From Thalassotalea marina (GTDB taxonomy: Bacteria; Pseudomonadota; Gammaproteobacteria; Enterobacterales; Alteromonadaceae): a stretch of DNA of 64,000 nucleotides. Position numbers and translations under genes: made by a program. Shown in pieces: positions 26,306 to 35,008 of this stretch (position 1 is the first letter of the stretch; every line of letters starts with the position of its first letter). The notes under the pieces were generated by a model. The model did not search any database. It saw only the letters and a program-made list of their open reading frames with translations, and was not told the DNA's origin. The stretch spans positions 668,631 through 732,630 of the forward strand of contig NZ_BNCK01000001.1 of assembly GCF_014656435.1 (NCBI RefSeq), written 5' to 3'.

Positions 26306-27555
26306 ATATCTTGGCTTTTTAATGGTACCTTGATGGTAAACTTGGCGCCACCCAATGCGCTGTCTGAAATGGCACAGTTTCCCTGATGCCATTGGCAAAC
26401 CTTGTAAACAATGGCTAGACCAAGTCCATAACCGCCTTGTGATTTATTTCGACTCTTATCGAGCCGTTTAAACGGTTCAAATAAGGTTTCGCGTGCTTTT
26501 TCAGGAATACCTTTACCGTCATCCTCGACGGTTATCACTAATTTATCTTCTAATCTAACGGCAGATACATTGACACATTGTTTTGCGTAACGCAGAGCGT
26601 TAGTGATCAAATTTTGACAAGCTCGTTCGAGCAAATCACCATTACAAAAACAAACAATGGGCTCTGATACTGACAAGTTAAGCTGCTTACTAGATGTTCG
26701 TTGGTGTTTTTCTATTTGATTTTGCAGTAACTGATGAATTTCAACATTGCTAAATGCTTGTTTTGATGCAAGATGTTCAATTCGTGAATAACTCAACATT
26801 TCGTCAACTAGGTGTTCAATTTCACCTAGATCTTGATTAATTTCTTGCTGCTGGTTGTTGTCACTACTGGCCAACATTGCTACGGAAAAACGCATACGAG
26901 ATAAAGGCGTGCGAAGTTCGTGTGAGAGCGCATTAATCAAATGTTTTTGTTCGTCAATTAAACCTTGAATACGCATTATCATAAAGTTAACGGAATTAAC
27001 GATAGGTGCTATGGGGGAGCGAGACTTAACTAAAGGCTGCAAAGGACTTGAGTGAGAGTGATTGTTAATTTGCTGCGCTAGTGACGTCAGTTGTTGTAAG
27101 TCACGCCAAATAGGGCGCGTCCACATAGCAATGACTATTGCCAAAAGCACATAAGAGAGTCCTAAAACGAGCATTTTGTTGAAAATAGGGTATTGAATCG
27201 GGGCAATAGGACCAATTTGCAGTAAATCTGAATTGTTCTTTAATCCGACAACTAAAAATAAGTGCTGGTTTGAATCATACAAGGTTATGACTTCGCCACG
27301 TTGTAGCGCCTGGGCTTGTTCGGGTAACCAAGCAACATCGTTAAAAGCAAGTAGTGTTAGTTTTTGATCCATTGCAGATAAAGTATCTGGGGTTACATCA
27401 ATATGCTGGGCTAACACCTTTAACAACTGCTTTTGTTGCAACAGTGACTTACTTTCTTCGTTGTTAATTTTATGCCAAAGCGTTTCAGAGCCCCAATTTA
27501 TCGCGTGCAAGCCAACAATAATTACAAGATATAAGCTAATAAAAAGGCGAGCCAT
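26302..27555 (-). CDS. Sensor histidine kinase, RstB-like
   Basis: Inner-membrane kinase of 417 residues. TM helix 1 is at the N-terminus, followed by a periplasmic domain of about 110 residues, TM helix 2 (~127-146), a HAMP-like linker, a HisKA domain with the phosphoacceptor His212 in S-H-E-L-R-T-P, and an ATPase domain with D-D-G-K-G-I-P and G-Y-G-L-G-L-A. It lies 10 bases after the response regulator in a four-gene leftward unit: MipA/OmpV protein, DUF3019 protein, regulator, kinase. This arrangement suggests that the kinase senses envelope stress linked to those proteins, which is inference. Confidence 0.92.
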   Translation of the reverse strand: MARLFISLYLVIIVGLHAINWGSETLWHKINNEESKSLLQQKQLLKVLAQHIDVTPDTLSAMDQKLTLLAFNDVAWLPEQAQALQRGEVITLYDSNQHLFLVVGLKNNSDLLQIGPIAPIQYPIFNKMLVLGLSYVLLAIVIAMWTRPIWRDLQQLTSLAQQINNHSHSSPLQPLVKSRSPIAPIVNSVNFMIMRIQGLIDEQKHLINALSHELRTPLSRMRFSVAMLASSDNNQQQEINQDLGEIEHLVDEMLSYSRIEHLASKQAFSNVEIHQLLQNQIEKHQRTSSKQLNLSVSEPIVCFCNGDLLERACQNLITNALRYAKQCVNVSAVRLEDKLVITVEDDGKGIPEKARETLFEPFKRLDKSRNKSQGGYGLGLAIVYKVCQWHQGNCAISDSALGGAKFTIKVPLKSQDI

Positions 27556-27565
27556 AATTTAGTTA

Positions 27566-28273
27566 TCACGCAAAATTTTGTTCACGCCAAGCGGTCGAGC
27601 TAAATAAATAGCCTTTGCCCCAAACGGTAATAATCTTATAAGGGGTGTTTGTATCGTCATATAGCTTTTTTCTTAGGCGCGATACACGAACATCGACACT
27701 GCGATCTAGGCCGTCATATTCTCTGCCGATCATTTTTTGATGGATAAAGTCTCTACTTAACGGTTCACCTGCATTGGAAGCGAGTAACCATAATAATTCA
27801 AATTCATGGCTGGTAAGCTCTATCGGGTTGCCAAAATAAAATACTTTGCGAGATTTACGCTCAATTCGAAGTTCGTCAAAAACTAGTTCTTCTGCGTTGA
27901 TTGGCTTAGTGACTTGAAATCGTTTCATTACTACATTGATATGGGCGAGTAGCACGTGTGGTACAACAGGTTTAATGATGTAATCATCTGCACCAATTTC
28001 TAAGCCAAGCACATGGTCAAAGTCACTGTCTTTTGCTGTTAAAAAGATAATGGGTTTATCGAATGATTTTCTCAATTCTTTACAGATTGAAAAACCATCC
28101 ATTTTGGGCAACATGATATCCAATATGACGAGATCTGGATTGAGTTGTTTGATTTTTTCCGGTGCTTGATGACCAGTGGACAACAAGGTGACTTGAAAAT
28201 TATGCTGGCGTAAAAACTGTTGGATTAAACTAGCTAACCTAGCGTCATCTTCTACCAAAACGATATGAGTCAT
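27566..28273 (-). CDS. OmpR-family response regulator, RstA-like
   Basis: Regulator of 235 residues: a receiver domain with acidic residues E8, D9 and D10, the phosphoacceptor Asp52 (V-I-L-D-I-M-L-P) and Lys in I-K-P, then an OmpR-type winged helix with R-S-V-D-V-R-V-S-R-L-R-K-K-L. Start at 28273 is chosen because GGAG lies 9 bases before it and M-T-H-I-V-L is the usual fold start. The ATG shares one base with the stop of the DUF3019 gene, implying translational coupling. Confidence 0.93.
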   Translation of the reverse strand: MTHIVLVEDDARLASLIQQFLRQHNFQVTLLSTGHQAPEKIKQLNPDLVILDIMLPKMDGFSICKELRKSFDKPIIFLTAKDSDFDHVLGLEIGADDYIIKPVVPHVLLAHINVVMKRFQVTKPINAEELVFDELRIERKSRKVFYFGNPIELTSHEFELLWLLASNAGEPLSRDFIHQKMIGREYDGLDRSVDVRVSRLRKKLYDDTNTPYKIITVWGKGYLFSSTAWREQNFA

Positions 28274-28683
28274 CAAAACAAACTCCATTGAGAGCGCAAC
28301 CTGCGCCTATATTTTGTCGATTGAGCGGCATTAACTTTTATTTTTTGCTGAGCAATTAACTGACCTGATGCATTATTTAACGTAAACACCATATCAGTAG
28401 TTAATGAGATATTAAATCTTTGCTTTACTTGTGTTGTTTGTTGCCAACAAGCCAGCTGTACTTGGTCTTGTAAAAGACAGGCTGAAATTGGGGTTGGGGT
28501 TTGCCACTGAGCTGTTATCGTCATTTGACAAGGCTGTCCTGGCTGCGCAACGATACAAGCAAGTGGTTTAATATTAAAATTTACTGCAGAGTCGCTACTT
28601 TCTGTTGTGAGTGAATTTGCAAAAGTACTTAGGGGAAGAAACAGCAACCATGCTATACACAGTTTTAATCCTTTAAAACGCAT
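28273..28683 (-). CDS. DUF3019 family secreted protein
   Basis: Exported protein of 136-137 residues with a signal peptide (cleavage near L-S-T-F-A-N). The mature part is beta-rich with four cysteines (I-K-P-L-A-C, G-Q-P-C, A-C-L-L, L-A-C-W) that could form disulphides. It matches my memory of DUF3019, a family often found beside MipA/OmpV genes and two-component systems in Alteromonadales. Start at 28683 is preferred to the upstream 28719. The gene overlaps the end of the MipA/OmpV gene and couples to the regulator downstream. Function unknown; it may act as a periplasmic partner of the kinase. Confidence 0.75.
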   Translation of the reverse strand: MRFKGLKLCIAWLLFLPLSTFANSLTTESSDSAVNFNIKPLACIVAQPGQPCQMTITAQWQTPTPISACLLQDQVQLACWQQTTQVKQRFNISLTTDMVFTLNNASGQLIAQQKIKVNAAQSTKYRRRLRSQWSLF

Positions 28684-29545
28684 AAACCACTCCAATAAAA
28701 GCCGATGACACTTGGTCATCCTGCATTAGTGGGCTTTTGGCTATATGACTACCTAACCATTGATGTTTGATGGTTCCTTGTAGTTGCCAGCGTTTGGCTA
28801 ATTCATAGTTCGCTGAAATTGAAACAAAAGGATTAAAGCCTGAGTGTGCTCGATATAACTGAGAATGTGAAATAGCGTCCTTTTCATTTAAACCATAATA
28901 ATACTGACTTAAATTTTGACTTTGCCAATCAATACCAACTCCAACTCTCGCACGTAATTTAGGTGTTGAATCAAATGAAACGTTGTGATGAAAAGATAAA
29001 GAACTATTTAAGCCTTTATACACATTATTGAGATCGTGTAGCAGTTTAAATTTTATTTCACTTTGTGGTGAAACAAACCAGTTGATTTGTAATCCACCAT
29101 CAATTGCCCATTTGCGTTTCGAAATGTCATTTTTTGAAATACGTTTAGTTTCTTCGGTTGATGGGCCAATCCAATGATCTGCACCAGAAAAAGGAGTAAA
29201 TAGGTGTTCGGGTTGCCAGTCTCTAAAATATAAATTTTCTTTATTTAACTGAGAAATGGCACTGATAACTAATGTGTCACTTTGATAAGAGCTATAGCCT
29301 AACACATTGTTTTCGATGAAAAAATTTTCACCGTAGTAGTGAATGTAGGGTAAAACGATAAGTGGAATATTTTTACCACCATGCAAGGGGTTTGTTATTA
29401 CCCCACCACCAAGAGCAACGGAAAATTGCCATTGATTTACAGGCGCATAAATTTCGCCATCTTGCTCAACCGTTGAAGTATCAGCAACGGCCTGACTAGC
29501 GGCGCAAAACAATGCAATAAATAGATAAAAACGCGGAAATTTCAA
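28673..29545 (-). CDS. MipA/OmpV family outer-membrane protein
   Basis: Beta-barrel protein of 290 residues with a signal peptide (cleavage after Q-A-V-A, near residue 21). The first strands read W-Q-F-S-V-A-L-G-G-G, followed by the N-P-L-H-G-G-K-N-I-P-L-I-V-L-P-Y-I block typical of MipA/OmpV. The terminus V-V-Y-A-F fits outer-membrane insertion. MipA is a scaffold for murein enzymes in E. coli, while other members are channels; which applies here is unknown. First gene of the leftward MipA-DUF3019-regulator-kinase unit. Confidence 0.88.
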   Translation of the reverse strand: MKFPRFYLFIALFCAASQAVADTSTVEQDGEIYAPVNQWQFSVALGGGVITNPLHGGKNIPLIVLPYIHYYGENFFIENNVLGYSSYQSDTLVISAISQLNKENLYFRDWQPEHLFTPFSGADHWIGPSTEETKRISKNDISKRKWAIDGGLQINWFVSPQSEIKFKLLHDLNNVYKGLNSSLSFHHNVSFDSTPKLRARVGVGIDWQSQNLSQYYYGLNEKDAISHSQLYRAHSGFNPFVSISANYELAKRWQLQGTIKHQWLGSHIAKSPLMQDDQVSSAFIGVVYAF

Positions 29546-29716
29546 TGTTGGAATAAGGGCAATTAACTCATGATGAGTAATTTATCACTATTAGGCTAAT
29601 TTACTAGGCTGAGTTACAGAAAATTACATTTGTTAGCAATTGACAACAGATTATCCATTTAAAGTGAGTAGGCTATAAATTGAGCTATTTTAAAGGAAAT
29701 ATCAAGGAGACTTTCC

Positions 29717-31768
29717 ATGTTTAAATATAAGGGGGTTGTCCCTTTATTGCTGGTTACATTGACTGCTTGTGGCGGTAGTTCTAGTAGCGAAAAATCGCCA
29801 GTAGGATATCAGCCGGTTGATGCACTGCCACCGCTCAATGCTATGTCTGTACCTACAGGGGCACTTAACAAGGCATCTTCATCAGCTTTTGAACGTCATT
29901 TAAAACAAGGCGTTTTCTTGCGTGCACACGAGCAATACCGTATCAATTTTGGTGATACTAATGAACAAACTAATGCTCAAACACGGGGGAGCTTTTCTAC
30001 CACAAATCTACAAGAACAGGGTGTTGATGAGGCGGATCGAATAAAGTACGACGGCCAATACTTATTTATTACTCAAGAAAATCATGGTGTGGGTATTTTT
30101 GAAGGTGATGGCAAAACACAAGCCAATACTTATATTAGAGTGTTGGAGCGTGATACTTCAGGCGCAATGGCTGAGGTTAATCGATTAGTTGTCAATGAAG
30201 AAGCGACAAGTATTAACGGTATTTATTTACATCAAGATAAACTAGCGGTGTTATCTGATATTTATAGTTACGATTACGGCCTGGGTGAAATTGCATTTTT
30301 TCCAACCAATAATACGTTCAATTTATCGTTATTGGATGTTACCAATCCGGCTTCAACTAATGAAATTTTGAGTTTTACTATCGATGGTGCAGTAATAGAT
30401 AGCCGAAGAATTAATAATACCCTTTATATCGTTAGCAGTTATCGAGCATCGATGGAAGGCATTGTTTACTCAGATCAACAACAAGAAAAAATTAATCAGT
30501 ATAACCGTATTATGCAAACGGATATTTCTGAATTGTTACCTAGTTACACTGATAGCGATGGCACTGTTCACCCGCTAGTATCTGCAGCTGATTGTTTAAT
30601 TTCAGAAGATGCAACAGAAAAAGATGGTTTTGACGGGCTAGTTACTATTACCGCGATAGATTTAAGTAATCCACAAAACATGAAGTCCAGTTGCATTAAC
30701 TCGCAAGTTCAAGGGCTTTATGCGTCGTCAAATTCATTATATTTATATGGTACTGACTATCAAATTGAACAAGAAATAGTTAGCGAAACGTCAACAATTC
30801 ATAAATTTACACTGACTGAATCAGATGCAAATTATCGAGCATCTGGCACTCTTGATGGGCGCTTTAATTGGCAACTCTCAAATCTACGCTTTAGTGAAAG
30901 TGGTGACTATTTAAGAGTAGTGACAACATCAGGAAATCGCCAAGAGGGCTTTACTCATAGATTAAACGTGCTTAAAGAGGCAGTAGGGCAGTTAGCAGTT
31001 GTTGCTCAATTGCCAAATGAAGAGCATTCCACCCCTATTGGTAAAGTGGAAAAAGATGGCATCGTTTATGAAGATATTGAGGCAGTTAGGTTTTTTGGTG
31101 ATAAAGCATATATTGTTACGTTTCTTAATTCCGATCCACTCTATGTGCTAGATTTGGAGAACCCACTGAGCCCTTTTATGATGGGAGCATTAGAAGTTCC
31201 GGGGTACTCAGCGTACCTCCATCCTATTTCAGATCAGTTGCTTCTGGGCGTTGGTCAAAACGTCAATCCAGGCATATTGACTGGCGGTGGAACTGATAAT
31301 GCTGAGCCCTCGCCTATTATTGAAGGTGCTAAAGTTTCCTTATTTGACGTTAGTAACTTGGCACAACCAAAAGAAATCAGATCTATTGTATTTGAAGGTG
31401 CGTATACGCCTATTGAGTTTGACTATCATGCGCTAAGCTACTTAAAAATGGCTGATTATACTACGCGATTTGCCGTGCCCATTGAGCGTTGGAAAACTGA
31501 AACTAGAGTTGGTGATGATGAGCAAAAATATGATGTTTGGTATACCGAAAATCAACTAGCCATATTAGAAGTTACAGGCATCACAAATGACAGTGATTTA
31601 CGCGACGTTGGTTATATTAAAGCACGTGAAGATGATAGTGAGATTATGTTTGGTCAAGGTTGGCAAGACAGATCTATTTTTCATGACCAGCATATTTATT
31701 ACATACATGGTGAAAATGTTTGGCACTCCATGTGGCCAGATTTAACAGAGTATTCAGGACCATATTAA
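29717..31768 (+). CDS. Secreted lipoprotein with beta-propeller domain
   Basis: Lipoprotein of 683 residues with the lipidated cysteine at 18 (L-T-A-C-G-G). The signature T-T-N-L-Q-E-Q-G-V-D-E-A-D-R-I-K near residue 100 is the hallmark of the beta-propeller family PF09826. The rest shows repeating blocks such as L-Y-I-V-S-S-Y and F-G-D-K-A-Y-I-V-T-F consistent with propeller blades. Its function is not known beyond being a cell-surface protein. It is preceded by AAGGAGA and stands alone between divergent and convergent neighbours, with its own terminator. Confidence 0.85.
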   Translation: MFKYKGVVPLLLVTLTACGGSSSSEKSPVGYQPVDALPPLNAMSVPTGALNKASSSAFERHLKQGVFLRAHEQYRINFGDTNEQTNAQTRGSFSTTNLQEQGVDEADRIKYDGQYLFITQENHGVGIFEGDGKTQANTYIRVLERDTSGAMAEVNRLVVNEEATSINGIYLHQDKLAVLSDIYSYDYGLGEIAFFPTNNTFNLSLLDVTNPASTNEILSFTIDGAVIDSRRINNTLYIVSSYRASMEGIVYSDQQQEKINQYNRIMQTDISELLPSYTDSDGTVHPLVSAADCLISEDATEKDGFDGLVTITAIDLSNPQNMKSSCINSQVQGLYASSNSLYLYGTDYQIEQEIVSETSTIHKFTLTESDANYRASGTLDGRFNWQLSNLRFSESGDYLRVVTTSGNRQEGFTHRLNVLKEAVGQLAVVAQLPNEEHSTPIGKVEKDGIVYEDIEAVRFFGDKAYIVTFLNSDPLYVLDLENPLSPFMMGALEVPGYSAYLHPISDQLLLGVGQNVNPGILTGGGTDNAEPSPIIEGAKVSLFDVSNLAQPKEIRSIVFEGAYTPIEFDYHALSYLKMADYTTRFAVPIERWKTETRVGDDEQKYDVWYTENQLAILEVTGITNDSDLRDVGYIKAREDDSEIMFGQGWQDRSIFHDQHIYYIHGENVWHSMWPDLTEYSGPY

Positions 31769-31775
31769 AAATTGA

Positions 31776-31804
31776 AAAGAGCGCCGATTTGGCGCTCTTT
31801 TTTG
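31776..31804. terminator. Bidirectional terminator
   Basis: Perfect stem AAAGAGCGCC/GGCGCTCTTT with a GATTT loop (31776-31800). T-runs on both strands serve the convergent lipoprotein and dipeptidase genes. Confidence 0.88.
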
Positions 31805-31806
31805 TT

Positions 31807-33321
31807 TTATTTAGCTAATTCAACTAATACCGCAGTATACATTTTCAAGTTCAGCTCAAACTGTTCCATAGTAATGAATTCGTGCTCTGAGTGACCAGTG
31901 TATTCTTTGCCTGGCATAGATGGGCCAAATGATACAGCACCTGGGAATAAGCGAGAGTTGGTACCACCACCAATTGAGATAGGCTTGGCATCTGTTATTC
32001 CTGTGTATTTAGAAAATACCGCTAATAGAGTTTCAATATGAGGTGCATCTTTTTGAACAAATGGTTCACCAATATCATGGTTTAACTCAGTTAAATCTGC
32101 GAGGTTTTGTAATTTCCATGTAGAAATAGCAGCCGTGATCTCTTCACGTAATTGTTCTTTTTTTTTACCAACAGGACGACGAATATTAATATTAAGCTCA
32201 ATATTATCATCGTGCTGTTTAATTACTGTCGGTGAAACTGTCATTGGCCCCATAAAGTCATCTTGATAAGCTATGTTGCCAAATTTTTTGCCTTCTAGAC
32301 CCAAACCAATATTATCGTTGATGAAATTAACTAAAGTGCCTGCACCATTGTTGGGCCAATTAATGTCAGATAATAAATCTGCCAAGTATGGGATGGCATT
32401 GATGCCATCTTGTGGTTTTGAAGAGTGAGCTGACTTACCTAAAGCTGTAACGGTAAGTTGTGTACCAGCAAGGTTAAATTCAAAATTAATTCCTTGATAA
32501 CTCTGCGCTTTTTGCATCAACTTTTCTAACATTGCAAAGTCGGCGTTTTCAATTTTTGCTATCGCATCTTCAGGAATTTGCGAAATAAAATAACCACCTT
32601 CAAAATGACTAATAAAAGGATCTAAACTGTATTTTTGATGCTTTTTAAACGCTATTCTTAAGGTGCCAAAGCCTTTTTCAGCGGTAACCACTGGGTATTC
32701 TGCGTCAATGGTGATATTGGTTTGTGGCATTTCATGCTCACTGACGTATTTAATTAACGGTTGCCAATCTGACTCTTCTGCCATGTAGACGTATAGCTCG
32801 ATACGTTTATTTAGCGGAATGTTTTTATCTTTAATGGCTTTCATTGCATAAAGCGCGGTAGAAATAGGGCCTTTGTCATCTTCTGTACCACGACCAATAA
32901 GCTTGCCTGGCTCCGAGGTTAGATCTAATTCAAACGGAGATTTTGCCCACTTTTTTGGGTTAACAGGTTGTATATCCCCATGTGTAATAACACCGACTCT
33001 ATCTTTGCTATCACCTAAACCAATGATCACGACGTACCCGTCATCTTTAAAATCTAAACCCAGCGCCTGAGCTTGTTTTTTTAGTTCTTGTTTAAAAGCA
33101 ATATGTAGAGGGTTTTTGTCTGAAGGAACACCTTGCTGGGCAACGGTATTATGTTTGACTAAAGCGGCTAAACTTTTAACCATATCCTGTTTATAAGTGG
33201 CTAAAGCATAACTTGCAGTACTGTCTGCTATTTGACTAACTTGCTGGGCACTTGCTGCACTCATTAAGGATAAGCCGATCAAACTGGCAATAATTTTTTG
33301 ATGAATTGTTTTTTGTAACAC
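31807..33321 (-). CDS. Secreted dipeptidase, M20 metallopeptidase family
   Basis: Di-zinc peptidase of 504 residues with a signal peptide (S-A-A-S-A-Q, cleavage near 25). Metal and catalytic residues are visible: H114 and D116 in T-H-G-D, D149 in T-E-D-D-K-G, E182 and E183 in A-E-E-S-D, and a terminal G-H-S-E-H-E. The architecture matches PepV-like dipeptidases, with the lid domain between residues ~205 and 375. It probably degrades peptides in the periplasm. Monocistronic; a LysR gene lies just upstream on the same strand and could regulate it. Confidence 0.88.
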   Translation of the reverse strand: MLQKTIHQKIIASLIGLSLMSAASAQQVSQIADSTASYALATYKQDMVKSLAALVKHNTVAQQGVPSDKNPLHIAFKQELKKQAQALGLDFKDDGYVVIIGLGDSKDRVGVITHGDIQPVNPKKWAKSPFELDLTSEPGKLIGRGTEDDKGPISTALYAMKAIKDKNIPLNKRIELYVYMAEESDWQPLIKYVSEHEMPQTNITIDAEYPVVTAEKGFGTLRIAFKKHQKYSLDPFISHFEGGYFISQIPEDAIAKIENADFAMLEKLMQKAQSYQGINFEFNLAGTQLTVTALGKSAHSSKPQDGINAIPYLADLLSDINWPNNGAGTLVNFINDNIGLGLEGKKFGNIAYQDDFMGPMTVSPTVIKQHDDNIELNINIRRPVGKKKEQLREEITAAISTWKLQNLADLTELNHDIGEPFVQKDAPHIETLLAVFSKYTGITDAKPISIGGGTNSRLFPGAVSFGPSMPGKEYTGHSEHEFITMEQFELNLKMYTAVLVELAK

Positions 33322-33434
33322 GTTTGTTCCCTATAGGTTGAAGCACTGGCAGGCAGGTAAAATAGACAACCACTATAGGTAGTTGTTCCATTAAAAAACA
33401 GATACAAAATTCGAAAAATAATACCTATACAGTT

Positions 33435-34334
33435 TTATGACTTAAACGATTTCACCAAATTGATAAACCATTCTATCGCGCCATTACCATGCTGTGTTCT
33501 GTGCCAATATAAATTCAGGTGGTACTTAGGTAACTCAATCGGAGGCGTCAATATTTGATAGTTGAGTGTGTTGGAAAAGTTTATCGCAACAAACCGAGGT
33601 AGGGTTAAGATCATGTCACTTGTCGCGACAATATGAGGTGCTGCAAGCAAGCTAGGAAGGTGAATAGCAACATGGCGAGAACACTGTTGCTTTGCCAATA
33701 CCTTATCAACAATACCCTCCGCTTCTCCCCATGGGGCGATTCGAATATGTTGGGCTGATAAAAACTGTTTTAAGTTAATGCTGCCGTTTATTTGAGGGTG
33801 ATTTTGTCTGACGATAGTGCAGTAATCGTCACTAAACCATGTATGGTGAGCAACCGACGAAGAGGTAAAGTTGGAATGCTCAAAACCTAAAACAAAGTCC
33901 AAGTTCTCTTGACTAAGTTGCTGCTCAACACTTGCTTGTGTTGAAGGTAGTATCGTGAGTGTAACCTTTGGAAATGTCGTGAATAGCTGTGCTAACTCGG
34001 GAAGCAGAGAATACTGAGTGTAGTCAGTGGCCATTAGTTTAAATTGGTAGCTGCTGGTTTTGGGGTCAAAGGTTTGGTGTTGGCTTAGTCCTTTAGTAAT
34101 TAAAGGCAGCGCTTGGTGCACATAAGTTGCAAGCCTAATCGCTCGTTTAGTTGGCTCCATTTGATTATTTACACGTACAAACAACGGATCTTCTAGGCTA
34201 TCTCTTAACCGATTAAGTGCATGGCTGCAAGCAGATTGACTTATAAATAGCACCTCTGCCGCTTTAGAAACCGAGCGATGTGTATATAGGGCGTCAAAAA
34301 TGATGAGGAGGTTAAGATCAAATTGCTTGAGCAT
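33435..34334 (-). CDS. LysR family transcriptional regulator
   Basis: Regulator of 299 residues. The N-terminal winged helix (L-N-L-L-I-I-F-D-A-L-Y-T-H-R-S-V-S-K-A-A) contains the recognition segment I-S-Q-S-A-C-S-H-A-L. A periplasmic-binding-like ligand domain follows from about residue 90. LysR proteins usually control themselves and a neighbouring gene; here the candidates are the dipeptidase downstream and the acetyltransferase divergent to it. No operator was defined. Confidence 0.93.
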   Translation of the reverse strand: MLKQFDLNLLIIFDALYTHRSVSKAAEVLFISQSACSHALNRLRDSLEDPLFVRVNNQMEPTKRAIRLATYVHQALPLITKGLSQHQTFDPKTSSYQFKLMATDYTQYSLLPELAQLFTTFPKVTLTILPSTQASVEQQLSQENLDFVLGFEHSNFTSSSVAHHTWFSDDYCTIVRQNHPQINGSINLKQFLSAQHIRIAPWGEAEGIVDKVLAKQQCSRHVAIHLPSLLAAPHIVATSDMILTLPRFVAINFSNTLNYQILTPPIELPKYHLNLYWHRTQHGNGAIEWFINLVKSFKS

Positions 34335-34481
34335 GGTTAGTGAGCCAGTTTTTTCTGAGCGTTAGGTTAAACTATTATTGCGGTTAATATTAATTTTGTA
34401 CATACAGGTATTTTTAATATGCATTGGATTCATTTGAGGTTTGCGCAGATAATGTCTGCAAATTGAAACAGGAATCACACC

Positions 34482-34967
34482 ATGAGTTTATTAACCATTA
34501 GACAAGCGACACAAGCTGACGCGAGTACCATTCTTCATTTTATTCGTGAATTGGCCATTTATGAAAAAGCAGAACATGAGGTCTTAGCAACAGAGCAAAC
34601 AATTATTGATTCTATGTTTGCTGAGCAAAGTGGTGTTCATGGTTTAATTTGTGAACAACAAGGTCAAGCAATAGGCTTTGCCGTCTATTTTTATAATTAT
34701 TCTACTTGGTTAGCAAAACCAGGCCTTTATCTGGAAGATCTTTATGTCTCACCAGAGTTTCGCGGGCAAGGAGCTGGCATTGCGTTACTTAAACATTTAG
34801 CAAGCATCGCTGTTGATAAAGGCTGCGGTCGATTTGAGTGGAGCTGTTTAGATTGGAACACGCCATCGAGAGAGTTTTATGAATCATTAGGCGCTGAGCC
34901 TCAACCAGAATGGATTGGTTACCGTATGTCAGGAGAAACCCTGCATAACTTTGCAAAGCAAAGTTAA
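34482..34967 (+). CDS. GNAT family N-acetyltransferase
   Basis: Acetyl-CoA-dependent acetyltransferase of 161 residues. Motif A is visible as L-Y-V-S-P-E-F-R-G-Q-G-A-G-I-A-L (about residues 88-103), preceded by the strand-4 block. Further on come W-S-C-L-D-W-N and F-Y-E-S-L-G-A-E, typical of the polyamine/diamine-type subgroup. The substrate is uncertain. The start is the ATG after a weak AGGAA. It reads away from the LysR gene. Confidence 0.88.
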   Translation: MSLLTIRQATQADASTILHFIRELAIYEKAEHEVLATEQTIIDSMFAEQSGVHGLICEQQGQAIGFAVYFYNYSTWLAKPGLYLEDLYVSPEFRGQGAGIALLKHLASIAVDKGCGRFEWSCLDWNTPSREFYESLGAEPQPEWIGYRMSGETLHNFAKQS

Positions 34968-34997
34968 ATAAAAAGGGAGATAAGTTTTTTATCTCCC
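34966..34997 (-). terminator. Terminator of the di-haem peroxidase gene
   Basis: Stem GGGAGATAA/TTATCTCCC (34975-34983 with 34989-34997). On the minus strand it is followed by TTTTTATTT. It also lies 7 bases after the acetyltransferase stop and may stop that transcript less efficiently. Confidence 0.75.
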
Positions 34998-35008
34998 AAG
35001 CTAAAGCG

